A stretch of DNA of 15,918 nt from Candidatus Atribacteria bacterium 1244-E10-H5-B2 (GCA_003575245.1 NMQN01000458.1:1-15918), one strand, 5' to 3'. Positions 1 to 7,254 are shown, counted from the stretch's first letter. Made by a program: numbers and translations. The notes: generated by a model from the letters alone, not told the origin.

Positions 1-1
1 G

Positions 2-1009
2 CCTCTTCAGTTGATTACAAATAGCAAGAATCAAAAAGAGATGGGTGATAGTAAAAAATACAGGAGACTGGGTGTTAAGATATATGATGTAAAAGCTGGC
101 AATGCTGAAAATAATATTAGTTACCGAAGTACTTTAAATGAAAGTGTTAAGTATCTGGATGGATTTTATCCTGCAGAGTCAGATGAAATGGGAAAAATCT
201 ATCATTGGTCACAGGATAATGCCATTCTGGCCGTACCAATAGAGAATCTAAATAAGAATCTGGAGATACAGTTTAAGGTATCATCATATCTTTCACCAAA
301 CCACTTACAACTGGTAGCAGGGGAAGAAATATTTAAAGATATTGAGGTTTCAAGGAAATCTAAAACGGTAAAAATAAAGATCCCAAAGAGATTTTTTGCT
401 TGCAGGAAAGACATTATCAATAGTTGCGGGATCAAGATAAATAAATCCTTTTACAGTATGGATAGAGGTTTTGAGAGTTTCGACGAGGGACAATATAACC
501 GGGTAGAAGAAGTCTTTGGACTTTCCGGGAGCAGCCTTATGGTGGATAGAAAAATGCTGGATGAGGTCGGCAATTTTGATGAGAGCTTTTTTACCTACTA
601 TGAAGATATTGATCTATTCTGGAGGTCCAGATTAGCCGGTTGGAAGAATCTCTTTACTCCTAAATCTATTGTAAGACATTTTCACTGCGGGACCAGTAAA
701 GAATGGTCTTATGATTTTACATATTACGTGATTAGAAATAGGCTGCTTATGATTTTTAAATGTGGTTGGCTGTTTTTATTTATTAAAAGTTATCTGGTAT
801 TCATTTTTTCAAATATAATTAATATCCTATATTATATTGCCCGAGTGCCTGCGGGTAAAAGACAGAAAAGAATTGATATCCCGATCAGAATTAGAATTTT
901 CTTTGAACTTTTCTATATACTGCCTAAGAATTTAATAAGTAGAATTAGAATAAGAACTGGCAGGAAGGTGCAGGATAGAATTATCAAAAGCTGGATGAGA
1001 AGTTTTTAG
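2..1009 (+). CDS. Glycosyltransferase family 2 protein with embedded beta-sandwich-like domain, 5'-truncated
   Basis: This is the C-terminal part of a GT-A fold (GT2) glycosyltransferase that transfers a sugar from a nucleotide donor, probably in surface polysaccharide assembly. The frame is open to the window edge (Pro-Leu-Gln precede the TTG at 11), so the N-terminal half with the donor-binding motif lies upstream and TTG 11 is probably not the start. Numbering from that codon, residues 134-140 (IINSCGI), DRGF 151-154, EVFGLSG 167-173 and YYEDIDL 196-202 match the acceptor half of rhamnosyltransferase-like GT2 enzymes; E198-D199 is the usual acidic pair. A hydrophobic stretch at 252-277 may be a membrane segment. 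Residues 13-26 (DSKK...RLGVKIYD) resemble the end of a beta-sandwich domain also seen in the next gene, and GFYPAE 51-56 looks like the start of another copy, so the catalytic fold seems interrupted. The exact donor is unknown. Confidence 0.8.
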   Translation, partial: PLQLITNSKNQKEMGDSKKYRRLGVKIYDVKAGNAENNISYRSTLNESVKYLDGFYPAESDEMGKIYHWSQDNAILAVPIENLNKNLEIQFKVSSYLSPNHLQLVAGEEIFKDIEVSRKSKTVKIKIPKRFFACRKDIINSCGIKINKSFYSMDRGFESFDEGQYNRVEEVFGLSGSSLMVDRKMLDEVGNFDESFFTYYEDIDLFWRSRLAGWKNLFTPKSIVRHFHCGTSKEWSYDFTYYVIRNRLLMIFKCGWLFLFIKSYLVFIFSNIINILYYIARVPAGKRQKRIDIPIRIRIFFELFYILPKNLISRIRIRTGRKVQDRIIKSWMRSF

Positions 1010-1020
1010 CAGGGCATTTT

Positions 1021-2646
1021 ATGAAGAAGATTGCTATTTATGATAGATATTTGTCAACAGTTGGGGGCGGGGAGCGATATAGCTGTAAGATTGCTGAAAT
1101 CTTATCCAAACAAAATGAATTTAAAGTAGATTTGATTGCCGATATATTTGCTGACTTAAGAAAAGTTTCCAGGAGACTTAACCTTGATCTGGACAGGGTG
1201 AATTTAAAAATATTCCCTTTCGTATCAGAAGATTATGCCGTGAAAATCACAAAAAAATATGACCTGTTCATAAATGCTACTTATTTAAGTTCACTTCCTG
1301 CATTCGGCCAAAAAAACATATATTTGTGTTATTTCCCGACTCCTTTTGATGTAGATTTTAAATTTATTCATAAGTTTTTGCTATTTTTTTTCAGACTGCC
1401 GGCAAGATGGTTGTTTAAACTTGCAGACAAATTACTGGAGGGCTCTAATGAAATAGAAATAGAGGAGGGTTTATATGAGCCAAAAAGATTTTTATTGAGA
1501 AGGGGCAGCTGGAGCAGCGGCATAGTAATTTTAAGAGTAAAAAAATCTAACCAGCCTTTAAGGCTTGGTTTTAAGAATCCTGATACAACTGGTCTTGGTT
1601 TAATGAAAGTAAATATTAAATTATTTGGAGATAGAGCGGAGAGCAAAGGATTTTTATATAATAAGGATATTGAGCTTGGAAAAGGTGCCAGGGAGACTGC
1701 TGAAATCCCATTAAGTCTAACCAGGGACTTTTTTGAAGTTTTAATCTCGTCTGATACTTTCATCCCTGTGGAGATTGATAGGAGTTCTAAAGATTCCAGG
1801 AAACTTGGTGTAGTTGTTTATGACGGGAGAAGGATAAGTCTTTTTAAAAAAGCTGTTCTTAAAATTTTGGGGTATATTCCTTTATTTCTTATAACTTTTC
1901 CAAGAGATTTAACATTTTTAAAAACTTACAATAAGATAATTGCCATCTCAGAATATTCCAAAAAGTGGATAAAAAAACTATGGGGCAGTGATAGCACTAT
2001 TTTATTTCCCCCGGTTGATATTGATAGTTTCAAAGTGGGAAAGAAGGAAAAAATTATTTTGAGTGTGGGGAGATTTTTTCCAGAACACCACAATAAAAAG
2101 CAGCTTGAATTAGTTCAAATATTCAAGCAGATATTAGAGCAGTATCCGGATGAAATGAGTGGTTATACTTTATATTTAGTAGGCGGTGTGGGTGGTAGAG
2201 CTGACCATCTGGAGTATGTAGAGAAAATAAGAACTGCAAGCAAAAATTACCCCATAGAAATAATAACTAATATAGAGTGGGGAAAATTAGTAGAACTTTT
2301 TGCCAGATCATATATTTTCTGGCATGCTTCAGGGATGGGTGAAGATGAAAAGGTTCATCCTGAGAAATTCGAGCATTTTGGAATAACTACTGTGGAGGCA
2401 ATGGCGGCCGGATGTATCCCGGTTGTCATAAATAAGGGGGGACAGAAGGAAATTATAAATAACGGATGTGATGGGTTCTTTTTTGATGGCTGGCAGGAAC
2501 TTAAAGATATTACTATAAAGATAATACGTGGGGAAGTGGATGTGGAGAGGATTAGAAAAAATGCAATTGCAAACTGCAGGAAGTTTTCTAATTCTAATTT
2601 TAGAAAGGACCTAATCTCAATAATTGGCAAAATTTTAAAAGAATAA
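1021..2646 (+). CDS. GT4-type glycosyltransferase with inserted beta-sandwich-like domain
   Basis: This is a GT-B fold glycosyltransferase of 541 residues, longer than the usual 350-400. The N-terminal Rossmann half opens with KIAIYDRY and a GGGER loop (15-19). The C-terminal half has IIAISEYSKKW (306-316), ILSVGRF (346-352) and the donor-binding EX7E motif at E451 and E459 (EHFGITTVE). The extra length is about residues 144-272. It begins with GLYEPK (150-155), has a GSWSSG turn (162-167), then beta-rich sequence, and ends with DSRKLGVVVYD (258-268). Hydrophobic stretches (115-135, 276-293) flank the insert. This is the same kind of module as in the preceding gene. The ATG at 1021 has a modest AGGG site (1011-1014) six bases upstream and lies 11 bases after the previous stop, so the genes are probably cotranscribed. 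The GT4 assignment is secure, but sugar and acceptor are not predictable. Confidence 0.88.
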   Translation: MKKIAIYDRYLSTVGGGERYSCKIAEILSKQNEFKVDLIADIFADLRKVSRRLNLDLDRVNLKIFPFVSEDYAVKITKKYDLFINATYLSSLPAFGQKNIYLCYFPTPFDVDFKFIHKFLLFFFRLPARWLFKLADKLLEGSNEIEIEEGLYEPKRFLLRRGSWSSGIVILRVKKSNQPLRLGFKNPDTTGLGLMKVNIKLFGDRAESKGFLYNKDIELGKGARETAEIPLSLTRDFFEVLISSDTFIPVEIDRSSKDSRKLGVVVYDGRRISLFKKAVLKILGYIPLFLITFPRDLTFLKTYNKIIAISEYSKKWIKKLWGSDSTILFPPVDIDSFKVGKKEKIILSVGRFFPEHHNKKQLELVQIFKQILEQYPDEMSGYTLYLVGGVGGRADHLEYVEKIRTASKNYPIEIITNIEWGKLVELFARSYIFWHASGMGEDEKVHPEKFEHFGITTVEAMAAGCIPVVINKGGQKEIINNGCDGFFFDGWQELKDITIKIIRGEVDVERIRKNAIANCRKFSNSNFRKDLISIIGKILKE

Positions 2647-2672
2647 TCAAAAGGAAGCAGTTAGGAGCATTA

Positions 2673-3617
2673 TTGGATATCAGTATCATAATTGTAAATT
2701 ATAATAGCCTGGATTTTATAAAAAAATGTATTAGCAGTATTAGAGAGCATACTGGAAAAAATAGATTGGCCTGTGAGATTTTGGTAGTGGATAATAATTC
2801 GAGTGATGAAAGTGTAGAGTATCTAAAAGAACAGGTTAAGAAAAATAATAGCTTTTATTTAATTGCAAATAAGAATAATGAGGGTTTCTCAAGAGCTTCT
2901 AATATGGGAGCGTTGAAAGCAAAGGGAGAGTATTTGCTGTTTTTAAATCCCGACACCAGGTTTGTAAGCGGCAGTCTCGGAGAACTGGTAGATTTTTATA
3001 GTAAAGAGGATAGAACCGGTAGACCAGGAGTTGTGGGAGCAAAAATATTAAATTCAGACGGGACCCTGCAGCTCAGTTCCAGATCTTTTCCAACACTGGC
3101 AAGGCAGCTTTATGAGAGTTATTTTCTGTACCGGGTATTTAAAAAAAGCCGTATTTTTGGTTCTTATTTTTTAAGCTGGTGGGACCACAATAGCCAGAAG
3201 GAAGTGGACTGGGTTGCTGGCTCATTTATGTTTGTTAAAAAAGATTATTTTATGGAAGCAGGCATGTTTGATGAAGATTATTTTATGTATAGTGAAGATT
3301 GCGACCTTTGTCTGAAATTATACAGAAAGGGTCATAAAAATTACTATTTTCCTTACTTTGTTATAGAACATGCTGACAGCGGCATTGCTTCCAGAAATAT
3401 GGCAGCAAGAGAGGCAGGAATCTGGGAAAGCAGGAGACTATATTTTAAGAAAAACTACTCTGCAGTCTATGCCGGATACTTGAGTTTCCTTTATTTGACC
3501 GGAGTTCTGAACAGAATACTGTTGTTTATGGTTTTATCTATATTTAAACCTGGAAGTAAAAATAGGGCCAGACTTGCAGCGTATTTTAAGGTTTTAAGAC
3601 TATATTTTAATGGTTAG
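2673..3617 (+). CDS. Glycosyltransferase family 2 protein
   Basis: This is a GT-A fold glycosyltransferase of 314 residues resembling bacterial rhamnosyltransferase-like GT2 enzymes of O-antigen and capsule clusters. SIIIVNYNS (4-12) is the first strand. VDNNSSDES (39-47) binds the nucleotide sugar. LNPDT (91-95) is the DXD-equivalent metal site. WVAGSFMFVKKD (180-191) and YSEDCDL (206-212) form the acceptor side with the acidic pair E208-D209. Residues 266-291 are hydrophobic and may anchor the protein to the membrane. The TTG start at 2673 is supported by AGGAG at 2663-2667, five bases upstream, and places the first beta strand at the N-terminus as usual. The gene overlaps the next one by eight bases, which suggests translational coupling. 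It is a clear paralogue of the gene at 12127-13017 beyond the trp operon. The donor could be GDP-D-rhamnose given the neighbouring pathway, but that is inference. Confidence 0.9.
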   Translation: MDISIIIVNYNSLDFIKKCISSIREHTGKNRLACEILVVDNNSSDESVEYLKEQVKKNNSFYLIANKNNEGFSRASNMGALKAKGEYLLFLNPDTRFVSGSLGELVDFYSKEDRTGRPGVVGAKILNSDGTLQLSSRSFPTLARQLYESYFLYRVFKKSRIFGSYFLSWWDHNSQKEVDWVAGSFMFVKKDYFMEAGMFDEDYFMYSEDCDLCLKLYRKGHKNYYFPYFVIEHADSGIASRNMAAREAGIWESRRLYFKKNYSAVYAGYLSFLYLTGVLNRILLFMVLSIFKPGSKNRARLAAYFKVLRLYFNG

Positions 3618-4713
3618 AAATATGATAACAGGAGATAATAAAAAAATAATACTTCCGGATGTGAGCTTTATAGCCACAGTTTACAATGAGGAAAAAAGCA
3701 TTATCGAATTTCTGGAAAGTTTAATGGAGCAAATTTATCTACCCGGTGAGATAATTATAGTTGATGGTGGTTCAAAAGATAAAACTTTTGAGATTGCTTT
3801 AGGATTTTTTAAAGACAAAGCCTCTCCAAAAAATGGTGATTACAGAACAGTATTAAATAACAGAAATGACAGCGCCGGAGATAAATTAAATAAAAGAAAC
3901 AACAAATCTATTGTAAATGTCAGAATAATTAAAAAAAATGGGGCAAATATTTCACAGGGAAGAAATGCTGCTATAAAAAATGCCTCTGGCAGGATTATTT
4001 GCGTAAGCGATGCTGGCTGCATCCTGAATAAAAATTGGTTGAAAGAAATTACAAGATTTTATGATGATACTTCATGTAATGTAATTGGCGGCCTTAACAT
4101 GCCGTTTTGCCGGAATTTTATACAGAAGTGTCTTGCTGTCTGTGTGATGCCTGCAGAGAAAGAAATAAAGATTGAAAAATATATGCCCTCATCCAGAAAT
4201 ATAAGTTTTAAAAAGAAAATCTGGGTTGATGTTGGCGGTTATCCTGAAGATATGGATTATGGTGAGGATATGAAATTTAATTTTAATATAAAAGCTGCGG
4301 ACTACAGGATAAGATTTAATCCCGATGCTGTGGTTTACTGGAAAATGAGGAAAAATCCTGTTCAAATATTCTGGCAATTCTTCAGATATGCAAAAGGTGA
4401 TGCGACGGGCAGGATGTATCCCGTCCGTCATCTTATAAGGTTTAGCGCATTTTTTATATTTTTAATTATTTTAATTGGTGCATTCTGTTTAAGCAAATGG
4501 ATTCTGGTTATACTGGTACCCCTTTTTATAGTTTATGTCTTCAAACCCTATAGTAAGTTAGCTAAGAGCTGGAGCAGTAATGGAAGTTGCAGTTTTTATG
4601 GAGTGGAAAAATTTTTATCCATTCTTTTTATACCTCTTTTACTTACACACATTGACTTTTCAAAGATGTGCGGTTATATTTATGGTCTTTTTAAAAAAAT
4701 TATTAAAGAATAA
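3610..4713 (+). CDS. Membrane-associated glycosyltransferase family 2 protein
   Basis: This is a GT2 glycosyltransferase of 367 residues. The catalytic domain has SFIATVYNEEKS (19-30), VDGGSKDKT (51-59), a SDAG metal-binding motif (133-136) in place of DXD, and GEDMKF (218-223) carrying the acidic pair. The C-terminal part is strongly hydrophobic: about 278-310 probably forms two membrane segments and 335-346 a third, so the enzyme likely sits on the inner face of the cytoplasmic membrane. A low-complexity Asn/Lys/Asp-rich stretch at 75-100 looks like a surface loop. The ATG at 3610 overlaps the previous gene and has no clear Shine-Dalgarno site. ATG 3622 is an alternative that loses four residues, and coupling to the upstream gene would make either workable. 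It is the last gene before a roughly 90% AT spacer, so the upstream glycan operon probably ends here. Substrates are unknown. Confidence 0.88.
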   Translation: MVRNMITGDNKKIILPDVSFIATVYNEEKSIIEFLESLMEQIYLPGEIIIVDGGSKDKTFEIALGFFKDKASPKNGDYRTVLNNRNDSAGDKLNKRNNKSIVNVRIIKKNGANISQGRNAAIKNASGRIICVSDAGCILNKNWLKEITRFYDDTSCNVIGGLNMPFCRNFIQKCLAVCVMPAEKEIKIEKYMPSSRNISFKKKIWVDVGGYPEDMDYGEDMKFNFNIKAADYRIRFNPDAVVYWKMRKNPVQIFWQFFRYAKGDATGRMYPVRHLIRFSAFFIFLIILIGAFCLSKWILVILVPLFIVYVFKPYSKLAKSWSSNGSCSFYGVEKFLSILFIPLLLTHIDFSKMCGYIYGLFKKIIKE

Positions 4714-4941
4714 AAATATATTTTTTAAATAATTGTATATAAGTATCTAAATATTTTTGAATTTGTTTCATTATATAATCTAAAATATAAAATTTAATCA
4801 TTTTATTATAGATTTTTTTAATTAAATATGATATTATAATAAACAATAATTATTTATTATAATAATTATTTAATATATTTTTATAAACTAATAACAATTA
4901 AGTAGTATTCTAAAAGATGAAAGATACTAAAGGAGTGAAAA
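4714..4941. other. AT-rich intergenic spacer
   Basis: This 228-base spacer is roughly 90% A+T and holds no gene. There is no GC-containing hairpin with a T-tract after the stop at 4713, so the terminator of the upstream cluster is not obvious. TATAAT at 4835-4840 and a TTGAAT...TAAAAT pair (4757-4762, 4781-4786, 18-base spacing) could serve as promoter elements for the small gene at 4942, but such matches are expected by chance at this composition. A 10-base self-complementary AT sequence occurs twice (4845-4854, 4861-4870). Confidence 0.6.
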
Positions 4942-5166
4942 ATGGCTTACGGAGAGGAATTAAAAAAAATTGATACCAATGAGTTAAGAGTTAGTCTTAC
5001 AAAGTATTTAACCGAAAATTTAGGTGATACTATATACATAACCAGATATAACAGGTTGGTAGCAGAAATCAGGGTATATACTGATGACACCAGAAGAAAA
5101 ACTGAGCTTAGAATTGCAAGGAAAATGATTGAAGCCGCCGAAAGAGAGAAAAATCAAAAGAAGTAG
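4942..5166 (+). CDS. Small Phd/YefM-like antitoxin-family protein, orphan
   Basis: This is a small protein of 74 residues. Residues 13-45 (NELRVSLTKYL, then GDTIYITRYNRLVAEIRVY) follow the pattern of the Phd/YefM antitoxin N-terminal domain: a helix beginning near a 'se-Ar-nl' type motif, then 'G-x-x-i-x-I-T-r-x-x-r-x-v-A-x-i' forming a beta hairpin. In that family the domain dimerises, binds operator DNA, and the C-terminal tail neutralises a toxin. Here the tail (48-74) is highly charged and probably helical. An excellent ribosome site (AAAGGAG, 4929-4935) lies six bases before the ATG. No toxin reading frame of usable size follows before the trp promoter at 5278, so it is either an orphan antitoxin or a stand-alone regulator. 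The family call rests on pattern alone. The gene is real on the strength of its ribosome site and the domain-like pattern. Confidence 0.6.
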   Translation: MAYGEELKKIDTNELRVSLTKYLTENLGDTIYITRYNRLVAEIRVYTDDTRRKTELRIARKMIEAAEREKNQKK

Positions 5167-5243
5167 AGTGGGTTAACTGGAATTATTGGTTATTAATAAT
5201 AAATAGCACAGAGTTCGTAAGTGAATGTATGTGGTATTTTATT

Positions 5244-5271
5244 TTCTAACAAGTTTATTCTAACCAGTTTA
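5244..5271. repeat. 14-bp tandem direct repeat upstream of the trp promoter
   Basis: Two head-to-tail 14-base units, TTCTAACAAGTTTA (5244-5257) and TTCTAACCAGTTTA (5258-5271), differ at one base. They end six bases before the proposed -35 box of the trp promoter. This is a place where an activator or repressor could bind, but no regulator is known for this motif and the function is inferred only from position. Confidence 0.5.
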
Positions 5272-5277
5272 TTTTGA

Positions 5278-5305
5278 TTGACTTGATAAATAATTATGCT
5301 AATAT
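5278..5305 (+). promoter_or_regulatory. Sigma-70-type promoter for the trp operon (extended -10)
   Basis: TTGACT (5278-5283) and TAATAT (5300-5305) are separated by 16 bases, and a TG dinucleotide sits one base before the -10 (5297-5298), giving an extended -10 TGnTAATAT. Transcription would begin near 5311-5313, leaving a leader of about 390 bases before trpE, long enough for an attenuator. This is the best promoter match I found in the inspected spacers. Confidence 0.6.
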
Positions 5306-5356
5306 ATAGAAAAATTCAAGTGATGAAGTTTACTGCTGAGTATTTCAGTTAGATTT

Positions 5357-5449
5357 ATGAGTTTTAATAAACAAAAATATAGTTCTACAAAAAAGCTGAT
5401 TAGCATGTTTCTCTGGCTAAAAGATAATTCCTGCTGGCAAAACTTATAA
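5357..5449 (+). CDS. Candidate trp leader peptide with two Trp codons
   Basis: A 30-codon open frame lies about 45 bases after the predicted transcription start and 254 bases before trpE. It contains Trp codons at 5414-5416 and 5435-5437 and ends at TAA 5447-5449. An internal ATG at 5405 would give a 14-residue peptide, MFLWLKDNSCWQNL. Classical trp leader peptides are 14-30 residues long with Trp codons near the end, where ribosome stalling under Trp shortage changes RNA folding. Neither ATG has a good Shine-Dalgarno site, which is the main weakness. The Trp density contrasts with trpE, which has no Trp in 496 residues. The second Trp codon directly adjoins a stretch (5436-5442) able to pair with 5475-5481. 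The attenuation role is inference from position, codon content and the downstream hairpin. Confidence 0.45.
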   Translation: MSFNKQKYSSTKKLISMFLWLKDNSCWQNL

Positions 5450-5500
5450 AAGCCTGGCCGATATGATTTTTCACTTTTGCCTAAAATCTTTTTTATTTTT
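5419..5500 (+). promoter_or_regulatory. Candidate leader hairpin overlapping the Trp codons, followed by a T-tract
   Basis: AAAAGAT (5419-5425) can pair with ATCTTTT (5486-5492), and inside it GGCAAAA (5436-5442) can pair with TTTTGCC (5475-5481). A T-rich run follows (T at 5489-5494 and 5496-5500). The 5' arms lie within the leader peptide frame around its second Trp codon, so a ribosome paused there would block this structure. The loop is long (about 32 bases) and the stem is interrupted, so this is a weaker hairpin than the one at 5558. Confidence 0.3.
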
Positions 5501-5557
5501 AAGTAATTTCTTTAGATATTCAATTTATATTAACAAATAAAAAAAAGCAAAAAGTTC

Positions 5558-5626
5558 AAAGAGTATTTCCATACAAGCCAGGCAAAAAAGACAGGAGAAT
5601 CTTTATTGAAGTACTCTTTTTGTTTT
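5558..5626 (+). terminator. Rho-independent-like terminator in the trp leader (candidate attenuator)
   Basis: AAAGAGTATTTC (5558-5569) pairs with GAAGTACTCTTT (5608-5619) to give a 12-bp stem with one G-U pair and a 38-base loop, followed directly by TTGTTTT (5620-5626). It ends 77 bases before trpE. The stem has only three G-C pairs, so it is modest, but it is placed as an attenuator would be. Its loop carries GCCAGGC (5577-5583), the exact complement of GCCTGGC (5452-5458) just after the leader peptide stop. A second copy of GAGTATTTC at 5338-5346 could compete for the 3' arm. Confidence 0.5.
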
Positions 5627-5703
5627 ATGTCAGACAGTAAAGTAAATTTTTAATTATCTGCAGGTCAAGATATCAATTTAAGAATTGAAAAAGCTTAAAA
5701 AAT

Positions 5704-7194
5704 ATGTTTTATCCATCTAAAAGTGAATACCTTAAAATAGCTCAAACCTATAATCTAATACCGGTATATAAAGAGTATATCGTTGATACTGAAACCCCTA
5801 CTTCCATATTTATAAAAACAGGCGGATTAAAAAGAGAAGGATTTTTACTGGAAAGTATAGAAGGGCAAAAAAATTTATCAAGGTATTCTCTCATCGGAGT
5901 TGGATGCAATAACTTAATAAAGTTTGACAGGGGAGTCTTTTCTTTAAATGACGGCAGTAAGAAAGTGTTTGAAATAAAAACCAGGGATCCGCTTCTGGAA
6001 CTGGAAAAAATCATGAAAAAATACCGGCTCTATAAAAATCCGGAGCTTGATCATTTTATAGGCGGTGCCGCAGGTTATCTGAGTTATGATCTGGTAAAAT
6101 ATTTTGAACAAATCCCTATTCGCGAGAATAAATTATTCATACCTGAAATTATACTCTATCTTACTGATTTAGTGGTGATTTTTGATCATCTGCTTAATCG
6201 TATTAAAATAGTTTCTACAATGAAAATTGAAAGTAAAATTTCTGCCGGAAAAGCTTATGATGCTTCAGTTGAGAATATTGAAAATCTGGAAAAGAAAATC
6301 AAGGAAAATAATGGAAATAATTTCAGAAGCAGTTTTGACGCTGCCGCCATTGATAATTCTGCTGCAGACCTGAAATTAAATTCTAATTTTGAAAAGGAAA
6401 AATTTCTTGAAGCAGTCAAGCGGGCAAAGAAGTACATAACTGAAGGGGAAGCATTTCAGGTAGTACTTTCCCAACGGTTTTATACCGGCGAGTTTTCCGA
6501 TTCCTTCAGTATCTACCGTGGACTCAGAACTATAAATCCGTCTCCATATATGTATTATTTTAATTTTGGTGAATTTAAAATTATTGGTGCTTCCCCTGAA
6601 CCTCTCATTAAAATTAACGGTAGAAAAATTTTGACCTATCCTATTGCCGGTACCAGAAGAAGGGGCCGGACCCTAAAAGAGGATAGAGTTCTAATAAGTG
6701 ATTTACTGGGTGACAAAAAGGAAAAAGCTGAACACAATATGCTTGTTGATCTGTCCAGAAATGATCTGGGGAGAGTATGCCGGTATAACAGTGTGAAGGT
6801 TAAAAAATATATGAGTGTGGAAAAGTATTCACATGTAATTCATCTTGTATCGAGAGTTGAAGGGATTCTGGATAAGAATAATTCAATATATGATGCTCTG
6901 AGAAGTGTTTTTCCAGCAGGCACATTATCGGGGGCTCCAAAAATAAGGGCAATGCAGATTATAAGTGAACTGGAGCCTGATAGCCGGGGACCATACGGAG
7001 GGGCTGTAGGATATTTTGGTTATGACGGCAATCTTGACAGCTGTATTACTATCAGGACAGCTATTGTAAAAAATGGCATAGCTTACATCCAGGCAGGTGC
7101 TGGAATAGTATATGATTCTGAACCTGAAAATGAATTTAATGAAACTGTAAATAAAGCAGCTGCTCTTTTTAAAGCTATTAAATTATTTAAGTAA
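5704..7194 (+). CDS. trpE: Anthranilate synthase component I
   Basis: TrpE converts chorismate to anthranilate with ammonia supplied by the TrpG/PabA glutamine amidotransferase, the first step of tryptophan synthesis in the cytosol. At 496 residues it is full length. LLES (48-51) near the N-terminus is the Trp feedback-inhibition motif. The chorismate-binding half contains IIGASPEPLIK (293-303), PIAGTRRRG (313-321; the Ala-Gly-Thr form is typical of TrpE, whereas PabB has Lys-Gly-Thr), HNMLVDLSRNDLGR (344-357) and FPAGTLSGAPK (403-413). The N-terminal pattern fits the family from residue 1, so ATG 5704 is preferred although no clear Shine-Dalgarno site precedes it. Expression is probably controlled by the leader described upstream. 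The protein has no Trp residue. No trpG lies in the window, so the partner must be encoded elsewhere, perhaps shared with folate synthesis. Confidence 0.97.
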   Translation: MFYPSKSEYLKIAQTYNLIPVYKEYIVDTETPTSIFIKTGGLKREGFLLESIEGQKNLSRYSLIGVGCNNLIKFDRGVFSLNDGSKKVFEIKTRDPLLELEKIMKKYRLYKNPELDHFIGGAAGYLSYDLVKYFEQIPIRENKLFIPEIILYLTDLVVIFDHLLNRIKIVSTMKIESKISAGKAYDASVENIENLEKKIKENNGNNFRSSFDAAAIDNSAADLKLNSNFEKEKFLEAVKRAKKYITEGEAFQVVLSQRFYTGEFSDSFSIYRGLRTINPSPYMYYFNFGEFKIIGASPEPLIKINGRKILTYPIAGTRRRGRTLKEDRVLISDLLGDKKEKAEHNMLVDLSRNDLGRVCRYNSVKVKKYMSVEKYSHVIHLVSRVEGILDKNNSIYDALRSVFPAGTLSGAPKIRAMQIISELEPDSRGPYGGAVGYFGYDGNLDSCITIRTAIVKNGIAYIQAGAGIVYDSEPENEFNETVNKAAALFKAIKLFK

Positions 7195-7254
7195 GTTGAA
7201 TACTTGAATGCAGGGAATTTTTAAATAATGATAAAAATATAAGGAGATTAAAAA

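Noticed and set aside
1368..1763. Reverse-strand reading frame of 131 codons
   Set aside because: It is antisense to the glycosyltransferase insert region, of low complexity, and without family features.
4845..4870. Repeated palindromic AT motif as an operator or origin element
   Set aside because: The surrounding spacer is about 90% A+T, where such matches are expected by chance; no DnaA boxes are nearby.
5167..5277. Toxin gene partner for the Phd-like protein
   Set aside because: No open frame of usable length and no PIN- or RelE-like motif was found on either strand in this gap.
5320..5365. TRAP-binding (G/U)AG repeat array
   Set aside because: Only about three GAG/TAG triplets with uneven spacing are present; TRAP sites normally have around eleven.
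5312..5703. T-box riboswitch upstream of trpE
   Set aside because: No AGGGTGG-type T-box sequence or antiterminator bulge is visible anywhere in the leader.
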